Part shown: positions 48,349 through 57,476 of the stretch, piece after piece
How the letters are laid out: every line of letters begins with the position of its first letter
How positions within the stretch are numbered: position 1 is the stretch's first letter
Assembly (NCBI GenBank): GCA_014874455.1
Contig: JADBJL010000077.1
Coordinates: 1 to 58,582 of the forward strand
Length of the DNA stretch: 58,582 nt
Source of the DNA: Thermomicrobiaceae bacterium
Lineage (GTDB): Bacteria; Chloroflexota; Chloroflexia; Thermomicrobiales; Thermomicrobiaceae
Direction: 5' to 3'
Translations under genes and position numbers: made by a program
The notes under the pieces: generated by a model
What the model was told of the DNA's origin: nothing
Databases searched by the model: none
The model's input: the letters and a program-made list of their open reading frames with translations, nothing else

Positions 48349-49535
48349 TCGCCCTCGACCAGCTCCGGGTGCTTGAGCCCGCTCCCGGTGAGGAACAGGA
48401 CGACCTCGTCGTCCCGCCCGAGCTCGCCTCGCTCGCGCAGCCGCCGGGCGGCGGCGACGGTCGCGCCGGCCTCCGGCGAGACGAACAGCCCCTCCAGCCG
48501 GGCCAGCAGGCGCACCCCTTCCAGCATCTCCTCGTCGCCGACTGCCAGCGCCGTGCCGCCGCTCGCGCGCACGGCGTCGAGGATCAGGTAGTCGCCGATA
48601 GCGACCGGCACCCGGATCCCGGGCGCGATGGTGCGCGCGTCGGCCCAGGGCTCGGCGTGGCGAGCGCCGGCCTGGAAGGCCCGCACGATCGGTGCGCAGC
48701 CCTCGGCCTGAACCACGACCATCCGGGAGCGATGCGGACCGATCAGGCCCAAGCGCTCCAACTCGTCGAACGCCTTCCACATACCGACGATCCCGGTGCC
48801 GCCGCCGGTCGGGTAGACGATGGCGTCGGGCAACCGCCAGCCGAGCTGCTCGGCCAGCTCCATCCCCATCGTCTTCTTCCCCTCGGCACGGTACGGCTCT
48901 TTGAGGGTGGAGACATCCATCCAGCCGAACCGCTCCGCCCCGGCCCGGACGACGCGGCCGCAGTCGTTGATCAGCCCGCGGACGAGGAAGACGTGGGCGC
49001 CGTAGGCCCGGCACTCGGCAGGCATCGCCGCGGGGGTGTCCGCCGGCATGAAGACGTAGGCAGGCAAGCCAGCGCGGGCCGCGTAGGCGCTCATGGCCGC
49101 GGCCGCATTGCCGGCTGAGGGGATGGCGACCGCCCTGGCGCCGAGCTCTTTCGCGCGGGAGACAGCCGCCGCCAGCCCGCGCGCCTTGAAGCTCCCGGTC
49201 GGGTTCTGGCTCTCGTCTTTGACCCAGAGCCGCGAGAGGCCGAGCGCCTGGCCCAACCGCTCGGCGCGCAGCAGAGGAGTGCCGCCTTCGCCGAGCGTCA
49301 GCCGGTTGGCCGGATCCCGCACCGGCATCAGCTCGTGGTAGCGCCAGAGCGTCCAGGGGCGCGAGCGCAGCGCCTCGGGCGTCAGGGTGCGGGCGGCTTG
49401 CTCCAGGTCGTAGTCGGCGAAGAGGACCTTGCCGCATGCCGGGCAGGTGGCGTGGATCTCGTCGGCTGGATACACTGCGCCGCAGCTCGTGCAGCGCAAG
49501 CTCGCGAGACAGCTCGCCGAAACGACCTGCTCCAT
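48276..49535 (-). CDS. thrC: Threonine synthase-like PLP enzyme with N-terminal zinc ribbon
   Basis: 419 aa from ATG 49535, after GAGG 3 nt upstream; the frame continues upstream without homology. N-terminal ribbon C15, C18, C31, C34 (CTSCGAVYP...CPACG). Fold type II PLP enzyme: lysine K117 in NPTGSFKARG, then IPSAGNAAAAMSAYAARAG, PTGGGTGIVGMWKAFDELE and the C-terminal TGSGLKHPE. The zinc-ribbon form is common in archaea and deep-branching bacteria. It converts O-phosphohomoserine to threonine, though a paralogue with another substrate cannot be excluded. Its end overlaps the 3' end of mutM. Confidence 0.8.
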   Translation of the reverse strand: MEQVVSASCLASLRCTSCGAVYPADEIHATCPACGKVLFADYDLEQAARTLTPEALRSRPWTLWRYHELMPVRDPANRLTLGEGGTPLLRAERLGQALGLSRLWVKDESQNPTGSFKARGLAAAVSRAKELGARAVAIPSAGNAAAAMSAYAARAGLPAYVFMPADTPAAMPAECRAYGAHVFLVRGLINDCGRVVRAGAERFGWMDVSTLKEPYRAEGKKTMGMELAEQLGWRLPDAIVYPTGGGTGIVGMWKAFDELERLGLIGPHRSRMVVVQAEGCAPIVRAFQAGARHAEPWADARTIAPGIRVPVAIGDYLILDAVRASGGTALAVGDEEMLEGVRLLARLEGLFVSPEAGATVAAARRLRERGELGRDDEVVLFLTGSGLKHPELVEGDYPVLDPDDPALPERLAAVVGRNG

Positions 49536-49712
49536 GTACCTCGTGCTCCCTTCGCTCTCGATCGCCAGGCGCATCGCCGCGCCGGCCACCAGTGTACGGC
49601 AGTTCGCCGTGCCGGGCGCCGCTGCGGCGCGCTGTCGCGGATAGATCGCGAGGCCGCTGCCGGGGTAAGATTCCGGGCGAGCCCCAACGATCGACTGGCC
49701 CGCGCGTAGCGG

Positions 49713-50075
49713 TCGCTCGCACGGCGAGAGGATCGGATCGGCGGAGCGACAGGTCGGCCGCCCAGGGCAGCGGGTGTCGATCCCTTTGCCCGGAGCCCGC
49801 TCGGCAACGTCGTGGTGATCCGCCGTGCGGAGAGCGAGTACGGCCTGCTGGCGTACGTGCAGCGAGGCAGCGTGTGCGCGCGGCCCGGCCAGCCGGTCGA
49901 AGCTGGGCAGATGGTGGGGCGATGCGGGAATTCGGGGCACTCGACCGAGCCGCACCTGCACCTCCAGGTGCAGGATTTCCCCTCGCTTTCTCCTGGCCGC
50001 TTCGCTGCCGGTGCAGTTCGACGGCTGGTGGCGTCCCGGCAGCGATAGCAGTGCGGAGCACGTCTCCAGCGGCTA
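49713..50075 (+). pseudogene. M23 peptidase remnant
   Basis: The frame over 49713-49980 reads NVVVIRRAESEYGLLAYVQR, then GQMVGRCGNSGHSTEPHLHLQVQD, the M23 lysostaphin-type C-terminal HxHxQ motif. A frameshift near 49985 moves the continuation (AASLPVQFDGWWRPG) to another frame. A TAG at 49707 cuts off the N-terminal part, so the first metal-binding His/Asp pair is missing. The piece lies between the thrC-like gene and tRNA-Gly. Confidence 0.65.
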
Positions 50076-50248
50076 TCTCCGCCGTGGTGACCGCGCGAGC
50101 GACTGCCTGAGCGCCGAGGTGACCGAGGGTACCGGCATGGCCGACGGCTCGCGAGGCCCGACCGGAGGAGCTGGAAACGACTGTTGTGCGAGGCCGATGA
50201 CACCCGGGAGAAAACGAGACCGCCCTCAGTTCGAGGGCAGTGTACCGG

Positions 50249-50321
50249 AGCGGGAGACGGGATTCGAACCCGCGACAACCGGCTTGGGAAGCCGGCACTC
50301 TGCCAACTGAGTTACTCCCGC
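50249..50321 (-). tRNA. tRNA-Gly (anticodon CCC)
   Basis: 73 nt including the discriminator T. The acceptor GCGGGAG pairs with CTCCCGC. The anticodon stem CCGGC/GCCGG closes TTCCCAA, giving anticodon CCC (glycine). The T arm GCGGG-TTCGAAT-CCCGT is intact. Confidence 0.95.
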
Positions 50322-50392
50322 ATCGTTTGTCGTCATAGAGTATAGCGCGACCTGCCCCAGCTTGTCCAGTGGCGAGGTACCGGAGCCACGCC

Positions 50393-51688
50393 CTACTGCT
50401 CGGCAGCCGTCGAGCGCGTTGCCGGCTGAACGCATGCCTGGTCGCCCCGCCGCCAGCCGGCGCGCAGTGCGACAGCCAGCGCCAGCAGGTTGCCGAGGGA
50501 GAGGAGGAAGAAGCCGAGCGCGAGGCCGGTCGGCGATCCCTGCGCGAGCTGGCCGATCGCGAGGCCGAACAGGTTGGCGAGCACGGTACTGGTGAAGCCG
50601 ATGACACTGCTGGCGAAGCCAGCGATGTCGCCGAGCGGTTCCAGCGCCGCGCTGTTGGCGTTGGAGAAGATCAACGCGATACTGAAGAAGGCAGCGTTCA
50701 GCAGCAACCAGTATCCCAGTGGCCCGGCACCGAGCGGTGCGGCGACGACCAGCAGCGCGCAGGCCAAGCTCAAGCCGACGACGGCTGGCGGGAGGACTCG
50801 CCGCAGGCCGAGTCGCGTGACCCCCAAGCCGTTCGTCACGGTACCCGCGATCTGGAAGAGACCGGTGCCGGCGAACGCCAGGGCGAACTGGGTATTGGAG
50901 AGCCCGAAGTGCTGTTTGTAGAGCTGCGCGGAGCTGGCCAAATACGCGTAGAGCATCCCGTAGGTGCAGGCGAGGATAAGCGTAAACGCCAGGCTGGGTG
51001 GGGTCTGGAGCAGCCGCTCCCAGGCTCGCCGCAGGTGGTCGACCTGCAGCGGTCGTCGCCGCTCCGGAGGCAGGCTCTCGGGCAGGCGCAGTGCCAGCCA
51101 GATGACCAGGACAGCAGCGATGGTGGCGATCAGAGCGAACGGCGCGCGCCATCCCCAGCGCAGGAGGAGCACCCCGAGCGACGGCGCGATGAGCGGGGCG
51201 ACGAGCAAGACCATCATCGCGAAAGAGAGCACGCGCGCCATCGCCTCGCCCCGGTAGAAGTCGCGCACCAGCGCCGTACCGACGACCCGCATCGCCGCCC
51301 CGAACATGCCCTGGAGGAACCGAACCGCAAGGATGAACCCGAACGATGGCGCGAAGACCAGCGCGAGAGCGCAGAGGAAGAATCCGGTGGCAGCCACCCC
51401 GAGCACCGGCCGCCGACCGAACCGGTCGCTCAGTGGCCCGAAGTACACCTGCCCGAGAGCGAAACCGAGGAAATAGAGATTGACGACCAGTTGCGCGCGG
51501 GTGTCGCCGGTCTGGAAAGCGAGCGCGAGGTCGTGCAGCGCCGGGAGCATCGCGTCGATGCTGAAGGCGCTGAGCGCCATCAGGAAGCCGAGGAGCGCGG
51601 TCATCTCGGCCGCCGGGATCGGGAGTCCGGTGCGCACCCGTGCGGTACCGGCGTCTTTCCAGGTCGGCCACTTCTGGTGCATCGTCAT
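50393..51688 (-). CDS. MFS multidrug exporter (Bcr/CflA type)
   Basis: 431 aa with about 12 hydrophobic helices. DHA1 signature: LMALSAFSIDAMLPALHDLA in TM1, GQVYFGPLSDRFGRRPVLG (loop 2-3, GPxSDRxGRR), and FLQGMFGAAMRVVGTALVRD. This fits Bcr/CflA family drug exporters using the proton gradient in the inner membrane. It is divergent from the MoxR operon, with 296 nt between. Confidence 0.88.
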   Translation of the reverse strand: MTMHQKWPTWKDAGTARVRTGLPIPAAEMTALLGFLMALSAFSIDAMLPALHDLALAFQTGDTRAQLVVNLYFLGFALGQVYFGPLSDRFGRRPVLGVAATGFFLCALALVFAPSFGFILAVRFLQGMFGAAMRVVGTALVRDFYRGEAMARVLSFAMMVLLVAPLIAPSLGVLLLRWGWRAPFALIATIAAVLVIWLALRLPESLPPERRRPLQVDHLRRAWERLLQTPPSLAFTLILACTYGMLYAYLASSAQLYKQHFGLSNTQFALAFAGTGLFQIAGTVTNGLGVTRLGLRRVLPPAVVGLSLACALLVVAAPLGAGPLGYWLLLNAAFFSIALIFSNANSAALEPLGDIAGFASSVIGFTSTVLANLFGLAIGQLAQGSPTGLALGFFLLSLGNLLALAVALRAGWRRGDQACVQPATRSTAAEQ

Positions 51689-51984
51689 CTCGGTGCCGCT
51701 CTCGCGTTGTCCGCATCACCTCGCTCGCCGCCCTCAGTGGAGTTTAAAGCCGGTCACGGAGGCGGCGACGATCGCCTGATGATAGCAGAGGGGGCACTCC
51801 CTCAATGGTCTCCTGCCCGGCGCTCTCGGGGGATAAAGAACACGTGGCGAACCTGTCATAGGTCGAGCGCTCGATCCGCGACGCTCCCAGATGGCCGGGA
51901 ACCCCTGTCTTCCCACCCACCGCTGTACAGTGGAGCCCCTATCTGCCGATCGGGACGTCGTCGGAAGGAGCGCGGTGTCCAAAA

Positions 51985-53088
51985 ATGTTCGCGACGCACC
52001 ATCAGGTTCTCGCCTGCGCCATCGCGACGCACACGCCGGTTCTCCTGTGGGGCCCACCGGGGATCGGGAAGACGGCGACGATCCGCGCGCTCGCCGAGGC
52101 GATGAAGCTGCCGCTGGAGGTCGTCATCGCGGCGATCCACGAGCCGGCCGACTTCAGCGGCCTGCCGTCGCCGCAGGGTGACCGGGTGTGCTATCTCCCG
52201 CCCGAATGGGCGGTTCGCCTGGCGAGCGCGGGACACGGGATCCTGTTCCTCGACGAGATCAGCACCGCGCCGCCCGCAGTGCAGGCAGCGCTGCTCCGGG
52301 TCGTGCTCGAGCGGCGTGTCGGCCAGCTCGCACTGCCGGACGACGTGGTGGTGATCGCAGCAGCCAACCCGCCCGATGAGACGGCCGGGGGGTGGGAACT
52401 CGGCCCGCCGCTCGCCAACCGCTTCTGTCACCTGGACTGGCCGGTTCCCAGCGCCTCGGACTGGAGCACCGGCCTCACGACCGGCTGGGCCGCGCTTCAT
52501 CCACCAGCGGAGCTCCAGGAGTGGCGCAGCGCGCTACCGACAGCTCGGGGCCTCGTCGCCGGCTTTCTCGCCAGCGCGCCTCACCACCTGTTCAACCTAC
52601 CGGAGGATCCGGCACAGCGCGGCCGCGCCTGGCCGAGCCCGCGGACATGGGAGATGGCAAGCCGAATGCTCGCTGCTGCGCTGGCGCTCGGGCCGTCGGA
52701 AGAGCTCCTGGTGGCAGCCGTCGGCGGCTGCGTCGGGATGGGAGTCGCCTACGAGTTCGCAGCGCTGGTGAGCGGCGACCGGCTGCTCGACCCGTACGCA
52801 GTGCTCGCCGATCCGGAGCACAGTCCCTTGCCCACTCGCCCGGACAAGCTGATCGCCCTGCTGATGGCGGCCGCAGCGGTAGCGAGCCAGGATCCCGACC
52901 AGTACTGGGCGGCCGCCTGGACGGTCATCGCTCGAGTGGCAGCCCAGCGACGGGACATCGCCGCCGTGGCGGCCCGGCCACTCGCGCGGGTGTACCAGGA
53001 GCGGCTCCGGCACGGGAAGCTGCTGCCGATGCCGACGGAGGCGGTGGGGCCGCTCCGCGAGCTGCTGCAGGCTGCGGGCATCCTGTAG
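51985..53088 (+). CDS. MoxR-type AAA+ ATPase
   Basis: 367 aa from ATG 51985. Walker A GPPGIGKT (23-30), Walker B LFLDE (87-91) in GILFLDEISTAPPAVQAALL, and sensor 1 IAAANPPDETAGG. This is the MoxR/AAA_5 group that usually works with VWA proteins as a chaperone or metal-insertion machine. First gene of a five-gene run to 55965, with short gaps and overlaps. Ribosome binding site GGAAGGAG is 13 nt from the start, somewhat long. Confidence 0.9.
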   Translation: MFATHHQVLACAIATHTPVLLWGPPGIGKTATIRALAEAMKLPLEVVIAAIHEPADFSGLPSPQGDRVCYLPPEWAVRLASAGHGILFLDEISTAPPAVQAALLRVVLERRVGQLALPDDVVVIAAANPPDETAGGWELGPPLANRFCHLDWPVPSASDWSTGLTTGWAALHPPAELQEWRSALPTARGLVAGFLASAPHHLFNLPEDPAQRGRAWPSPRTWEMASRMLAAALALGPSEELLVAAVGGCVGMGVAYEFAALVSGDRLLDPYAVLADPEHSPLPTRPDKLIALLMAAAAVASQDPDQYWAAAWTVIARVAAQRRDIAAVAARPLARVYQERLRHGKLLPMPTEAVGPLRELLQAAGIL

Positions 53089-53097
53089 GAGGTGGCC

Positions 53098-53571
53098 ATG
53101 ATCGACGCGTTGGAAGAGCGTTGCATGAGCGAGCAGACGTGGGAGGCTGTGCGCCAGGCACTGGTCGAACAGTTCAGTGATACGCGCGAGGCGATGACGC
53201 TCGCCGCGCGGCTGCGTCTCGACCTCCAGGCGGTCACCGCGAGTGGGAGCTGCGGGCCCTGGGCAGCCGACGTCAAGGTCACGTATGAAGACAGCCCTGG
53301 AGTTCCGAAGGTGGAAGTCCTCCTCTCGGCCGGCAATTACAAGGTCGAAGAGAAGTGGTTCGCCCCCGCCTTTAGGCAACAGTTCCTCAAATCGAACCTA
53401 CAAGATCCCCGCGCCGCGGCAGCGCTTGTCCGCGCCGTGCAGGCGCTCTTGAGGGAGATCGAACGGTTGGTCGACGAGCGCCTCCAGGCGCTGGAGCAGG
53501 ATCCCGACTACCGCGAGGCCCGGAACTTGGTGGACGCGATCGCGGTCTCGCACTCGCTGGACACCGAGTGA
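53098..53571 (+). CDS. Hypothetical helical protein in the MoxR-VWA operon
   Basis: 157 aa from ATG 53098, with TAGGAGGTG 4 nt upstream; MSEQTW (53128) is a shorter alternative. The middle shows YEDSPGVPKVEVLLSAGNYK and KVEEKWFAPAFRQQF; the end is a long helix (LVRAVQALLREIERLVDER). No family is recognised. It lies 9 nt after the MoxR stop and 11 nt before the next gene, so it is in the operon and may be an accessory subunit. Confidence 0.6.
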   Translation: MIDALEERCMSEQTWEAVRQALVEQFSDTREAMTLAARLRLDLQAVTASGSCGPWAADVKVTYEDSPGVPKVEVLLSAGNYKVEEKWFAPAFRQQFLKSNLQDPRAAAALVRAVQALLREIERLVDERLQALEQDPDYREARNLVDAIAVSHSLDTE

Positions 53572-53582
53572 GGAGGCTGAGC

Positions 53583-54149
53583 ATGGAGGAGTGGTTCGAC
53601 TCGTCACAGTGGGCGCACCTGGCGGAACTCGCCCTGGTGTGGGAGATGGAGGAAGAGGTGACGGAACTGGAGAATCGGCTGCACGAGATGGTTCGCGAGC
53701 TGGCTTTCTACGGCCGTCCCCCGCTGGTGGCGGAGTCGTCGGCCACTGCAGGCCCGCTCGAGAGTCGCTGGTGGGTGCGCATCGGCCCGCCAGCGATCTG
53801 GCACTGCGCCTACCGGGCGAAAGGCCACACCGTGCTCAATACGAGTGAGCCAGCGCTGCAGCAGCTCGTCCGGAGCCTGGAGAGGGTGCCTGGGTTGCAG
53901 AACCCGCTGGCCTTCGCGGCCACGCTCCGCTGTCTGGCTGAGTTACGCCTCGAGGTCTCGTCACTCCCGGCCCGGGCGAACGAAGCGCTACAGTCGATCC
54001 CCGGATGGCTCGAGTCGGTCCAGATCGTCGAGAGCTTCATGGTCGCCCAGGGGCTCGCCGAAGGGAGGTATCTCCCTGCGGCCGGACGAGGCGAAGAGGA
54101 CGAGGGCAGCGGCGAGAGGAGAGAGGAGCTCGACGATGTCCCTTTCTGA
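53583..54149 (+). CDS. Hypothetical acidic helical protein in the MoxR-VWA operon
   Basis: 188 aa from ATG 53583, with GAGG upstream. The N-terminus is a helix with many Glu (LVWEMEEEVTELENRLHEMV). It ends with an acidic low-complexity tail (GEEDEGSGERREELDDVPF). There is a Trp-rich middle (SRWWVRIGPPAIWHCAYRAK). No known family. The operon position and size suggest an adaptor or a substrate-binding subunit. Confidence 0.6.
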   Translation: MEEWFDSSQWAHLAELALVWEMEEEVTELENRLHEMVRELAFYGRPPLVAESSATAGPLESRWWVRIGPPAIWHCAYRAKGHTVLNTSEPALQQLVRSLERVPGLQNPLAFAATLRCLAELRLEVSSLPARANEALQSIPGWLESVQIVESFMVAQGLAEGRYLPAAGRGEEDEGSGERREELDDVPF

Positions 54150-54205
54150 CGCGTACCGGCTCGTTGCCGCGTTTCGCGTACCCGCGTCGCGAGGGGCACG
54201 ACGTG

Positions 54206-54769
54206 ATGAGAGAAGGTATCCCGCTCGGTCGACCGGACTGGCTCAGCATTCCGAGGCTGGATCAGCCGGAAGTGCTCCGGGCCCTGCGCGACTGGTGTCG
54301 CCGGCAGATCGACGAGCCGATGCGGCCGATGGGTACGCAGGCTGATGTCGCCATCGTGCGCTGGTACGGTACCGTGCTTGGGTGGGCCTGGACGAGTGGA
54401 CGGTTTCCGGCACACCGGATATGGGTGCTCAAGTTAGACCGGCCTGTGGAACCAATGGGCCACTCTGCTTGGTGGTCTCTCGTCTCAGATCGGATACTTA
54501 TCTATCTTGCGAGGTTGAAGGCCCATGAGGTCATGCAGTATTTCTTCGCCCTCTCGCTCCTGCCGTACGGGGATTTAGTACTTACTCAAGTCCATGGGAT
54601 CGCAGCCGAAGCTCTCGGGGAAGTATGCGACCGCATTCGCAGCCGTCCTTCGCTGCGGATCGAGCCGATCACGCTGGCCGGGCTGATCCTGCTCAGCCAG
54701 ACGGTCGCCCGGCAGGTGCAGGCGGCCGGCGAAATCGGCCACAAAGGCTGGGAGGAGGCCAGCCGATGA
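54206..54769 (+). CDS. Hypothetical protein in the MoxR-VWA operon
   Basis: 187 aa from ATG 54206, with GAGGGG 9 nt upstream. Segments: PEVLRALRDWCRRQIDEPMR, MGTQADVAIVRWYGTVLGWA and HGIAAEALGEVCDRIRSRP. It seems a globular alpha-helical protein with no clear catalytic motif. Its TGA overlaps the ATG of the VWA gene (ATGA), so coupled translation is likely. DNA from about 54440 to 54600 is lower in GC than its surroundings. Confidence 0.55.
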   Translation: MREGIPLGRPDWLSIPRLDQPEVLRALRDWCRRQIDEPMRPMGTQADVAIVRWYGTVLGWAWTSGRFPAHRIWVLKLDRPVEPMGHSAWWSLVSDRILIYLARLKAHEVMQYFFALSLLPYGDLVLTQVHGIAAEALGEVCDRIRSRPSLRIEPITLAGLILLSQTVARQVQAAGEIGHKGWEEASR

Positions 54770-55965
54770 GGGCGCAGCGCGTGCTCGAAGCGGCACGGTT
54801 CCGGCTCTGCATGCGCTACCCGTTCATCGCGCGCGCCGTCTTCGCGATGGTGCCCGTCTTCGCCGACGACATCCCCGCGGCGATGGGGGTCGATCGGCAC
54901 TGGCGGCTGTTCGTGAACCCGGAACTGATCGACGGTTGGTCGGTTGAGCAGGCTGAGACGATTCTCTACCACGAAGTCCTGCACTTGATCCTCGATCACG
55001 CTGGGCGGGCCGAGGCCCTCGGCGTCGAGCCCTACAACGCGCCGGCCTGGAACGTCGCTGCTGACGCGGAGATCAACGACGACATCCGGGACGAGGGGTT
55101 CACGTTTCCGCCGGTACCCTGGCGGATGCCGGATGGGCAGGTCGTCTACGGCCAGCCAGTGTTCCCGGAGGCGCTGGGTCAACCGCCTGGCTTGCTGGCC
55201 GAGGAATACTACCAAGCTTTGCCGACCGTGCCGGTCTCCTTCCCTGCCCTCGGCCAGGAAGGATCGGGCGTCACCAGCTCCCCGGCCGACTGGGAGCGGG
55301 CCGTCGACACCAGTGAGACACCGGCCGGCCTCCCGCGCTCCTCGGCCGAGGTCGTCCGCCGGGCGGTCGCCGAGGAGGTGAGGCGGGCGGTAGGCAAGAT
55401 CCCCGGCAGCCTGGAGCGCTGGGGGACCGCGTACCTGGCGCCGCGCATCGACTGGCGCCGGGCCCTGCGCGTCGCCATCCGGCTGGCCGTCGCGACGGGC
55501 CAGGGCCAGGTCGATTACCGGTACGACCGGCCATCGCGCCGCCAGGCGGTCACCGACGTCATTCTCCCTCGCCTGCGCGCGCCGATCCCCAGGGTGCTGC
55601 TCGTGTTCGACACCTCGGGTTCGATCGACGACGAAACGTTGGCCAGCGCGCTCGCCGAGATCGAGGCGGTGGTACGCGCGCTGGGCGCGGCGGTCGATGT
55701 CGCTACCGGGGACGCTGCGCTGCAGACGTTCCAGCGCGGCCTCTTCCGCGCCGACCGCGTGCACGCGCGGGGCGGTGGCGGGACGAACCTGGGCGCTGTG
55801 CTCCAGGCGCTGCGGCGGCTGGGCCGCTGGGACGTCGCGGTGGTCTTCACCGACGGCGAAACGCCCTGGCCTGCGCGCTGCCCGCTGCCGTGTCCTGTCC
55901 TCGTCGTGTTGCCCGAGGAGGGCCGTCGGCCGCCGGGGTGGGCGCGAGTCATCCGCATCCCATAG
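54766..55965 (+). CDS. VWA-domain protein with metallopeptidase-like N-terminus (DUF2201 type)
   Basis: 399 aa from ATG 54766. The N-terminal domain has H69-E-V-L-H73 in ETILYHEVLHLILDHAGR, a zincin-type HExxH, then NAPAWNVAADAEINDDI. The C-terminal VWA-like domain has the MIDAS start D282-T-S-G-S286 (VLLVFDTSGSIDDE) and VVFTDGETPW. This plan is the DUF2201 partner of MoxR-type ATPases. It probably binds a metal and a substrate that the ATPase remodels. Final gene of the five-gene operon. Confidence 0.85.
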   Translation: MRAQRVLEAARFRLCMRYPFIARAVFAMVPVFADDIPAAMGVDRHWRLFVNPELIDGWSVEQAETILYHEVLHLILDHAGRAEALGVEPYNAPAWNVAADAEINDDIRDEGFTFPPVPWRMPDGQVVYGQPVFPEALGQPPGLLAEEYYQALPTVPVSFPALGQEGSGVTSSPADWERAVDTSETPAGLPRSSAEVVRRAVAEEVRRAVGKIPGSLERWGTAYLAPRIDWRRALRVAIRLAVATGQGQVDYRYDRPSRRQAVTDVILPRLRAPIPRVLLVFDTSGSIDDETLASALAEIEAVVRALGAAVDVATGDAALQTFQRGLFRADRVHARGGGGTNLGAVLQALRRLGRWDVAVVFTDGETPWPARCPLPCPVLVVLPEEGRRPPGWARVIRIP

Positions 55966-56002
55966 GAACGGGCTGGCTCGGGATACCCTAGCCGGGGCGG
56001 AA

Positions 56003-57472
56003 TCAGGGGAGCGGGTCGAGCGGCCAGATCGGGCGGCGGATCCTTCGGAACGGCAGGCGGGTCAGATCGCTCCCGGTGATCCCCGGGCCCTCGACCAGGA
56101 CGACTCGCTCGGCGATCGGCTCGAAAGCGGCGCGGAAGTGCCCTTTCCCTTTCAGGGCGATCACCCGCCGCTCGGTCGGCTCGATGCCGTGCGACCGAAA
56201 GACATTGAGGTCGATCGGCGACTCGGCGCGCTCGGTCACCAGCACCTCGACACCGTCGCAGACGAGGACGGCAGTGCGGCCGAGGTCGACGACGATCCCC
56301 GCGTGCATCGGCCCGCGGTTGCGGTAGCGGCCATCGGAGAGGAGGCGCACGTAGCCTCGTACCGGCAGCGGCGGCCCGTGCAGCCGGTCGGTCTTGCCGC
56401 CCAGCTCGAGCTCGACGCGCTGGCCCACCCCGGCCGCGAGGCAAGCGGCGACCGCCTCCGGATCCCGGATCAGCGCCAGCGCGGCTTCCCGGACGCCGTT
56501 CGTAAGCAGGAAGCGCAGTAGCTCAGCGCTGTCGCCGGGGCCACCCGTCCAGGGGTTGTCGGCGATGTCGACCAGAACCAGCGGCCCGGAGCGGATTTCG
56601 CGGATCGCCTGGGCTGCCTCCTCCCAGGAGGAGACGCCACCCAAGAAGCCCTCACGTCGCTCCCAGGCCAGCCGCGCCAGCTCCTCGGCCAGCGCCTGCG
56701 CCAGGCCCGGGTCGCCGTCGGTCGTCACCAGGACGCTCAGCCCGGCTTCGGGCACGTCCGCTGGCGGGAAGCCGCCGGCCACGGTCACGTTCAGCACGCC
56801 GGGCAGCGCTTCGAACTCGTGCGCCCGTGCGATCAGCGCCCGCATCGGGTCGCGGTCGGTGGTCATGTTCTGCGAGGTCGGCAGCATGGGCGGCTTGACC
56901 AGCGCCTTCGCCGGCCGGATCTCACGCTGGATGAGGCGAACCAGAAGCTCACCCGCCTCGCGCCCGCGCTCCCGCTGGTCGACGTGAGGGTACGTGTCGT
57001 AGCCGAGCAGCAGATCGGCCGCCTCCACCATGGTCGCGCTGATGTTGGCATGCAGGTCGAGCACCGCGACGACGGGCGTATCCGGCCCGACCACCGCGCG
57101 GACTCGCCGCAGGAGCTCGCCGTCCGCGTCGAGCGCGTGCTCGGCGACCATCGCTCCGTGGAGCGAGAGCAGCACGCCGTCGAGTGGGGCCATCCGCTCG
57201 AGGGTTGCCACGAGCTCCCCGACCAGCACCTCGAACGCCTCACGGGTGACCATCCCGGAAGGAGTGGCCCAGACGGCGAAGACGGGCAGCACGGTAAAGC
57301 CCTGGCGCTCGGCGGCATCGAGGAACCCGGCGATCGTCGTCGCGGTGCCCCGCAGGGCTTCGACGACCTCGGTGCCCCGGTAGATGCCGGAACGCTCGAA
57401 TGCCGCCAGGTCGGTCGGCACGCTGCTGAAGACGTTCGTCTCGTGCGACAGCTCGGCGATGGCGACTCGCAC
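56003..57472 (-). CDS. M81 family metallopeptidase (MlrC-like)
   Basis: 489 aa from GTG 57472. N-terminal RVAIAELSHETNVFS with H10 and E11 (zinc ligands), LSLHGAMVAEHALDADGEL, and VLDLHANISATMVEAADLLLG. M81 proteins include the linear microcystin peptidase MlrC; the general substrate is unknown. It follows the BKACE gene by 4 nt with GGAGGTG at the end of that gene, so the two are coupled. Could act in opening cyclic or amide substrates. Confidence 0.85.
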   Translation of the reverse strand: MRVAIAELSHETNVFSSVPTDLAAFERSGIYRGTEVVEALRGTATTIAGFLDAAERQGFTVLPVFAVWATPSGMVTREAFEVLVGELVATLERMAPLDGVLLSLHGAMVAEHALDADGELLRRVRAVVGPDTPVVAVLDLHANISATMVEAADLLLGYDTYPHVDQRERGREAGELLVRLIQREIRPAKALVKPPMLPTSQNMTTDRDPMRALIARAHEFEALPGVLNVTVAGGFPPADVPEAGLSVLVTTDGDPGLAQALAEELARLAWERREGFLGGVSSWEEAAQAIREIRSGPLVLVDIADNPWTGGPGDSAELLRFLLTNGVREAALALIRDPEAVAACLAAGVGQRVELELGGKTDRLHGPPLPVRGYVRLLSDGRYRNRGPMHAGIVVDLGRTAVLVCDGVEVLVTERAESPIDLNVFRSHGIEPTERRVIALKGKGHFRAAFEPIAERVVLVEGPGITGSDLTRLPFRRIRRPIWPLDPLP

Positions 57473-57476
57473 GCGC

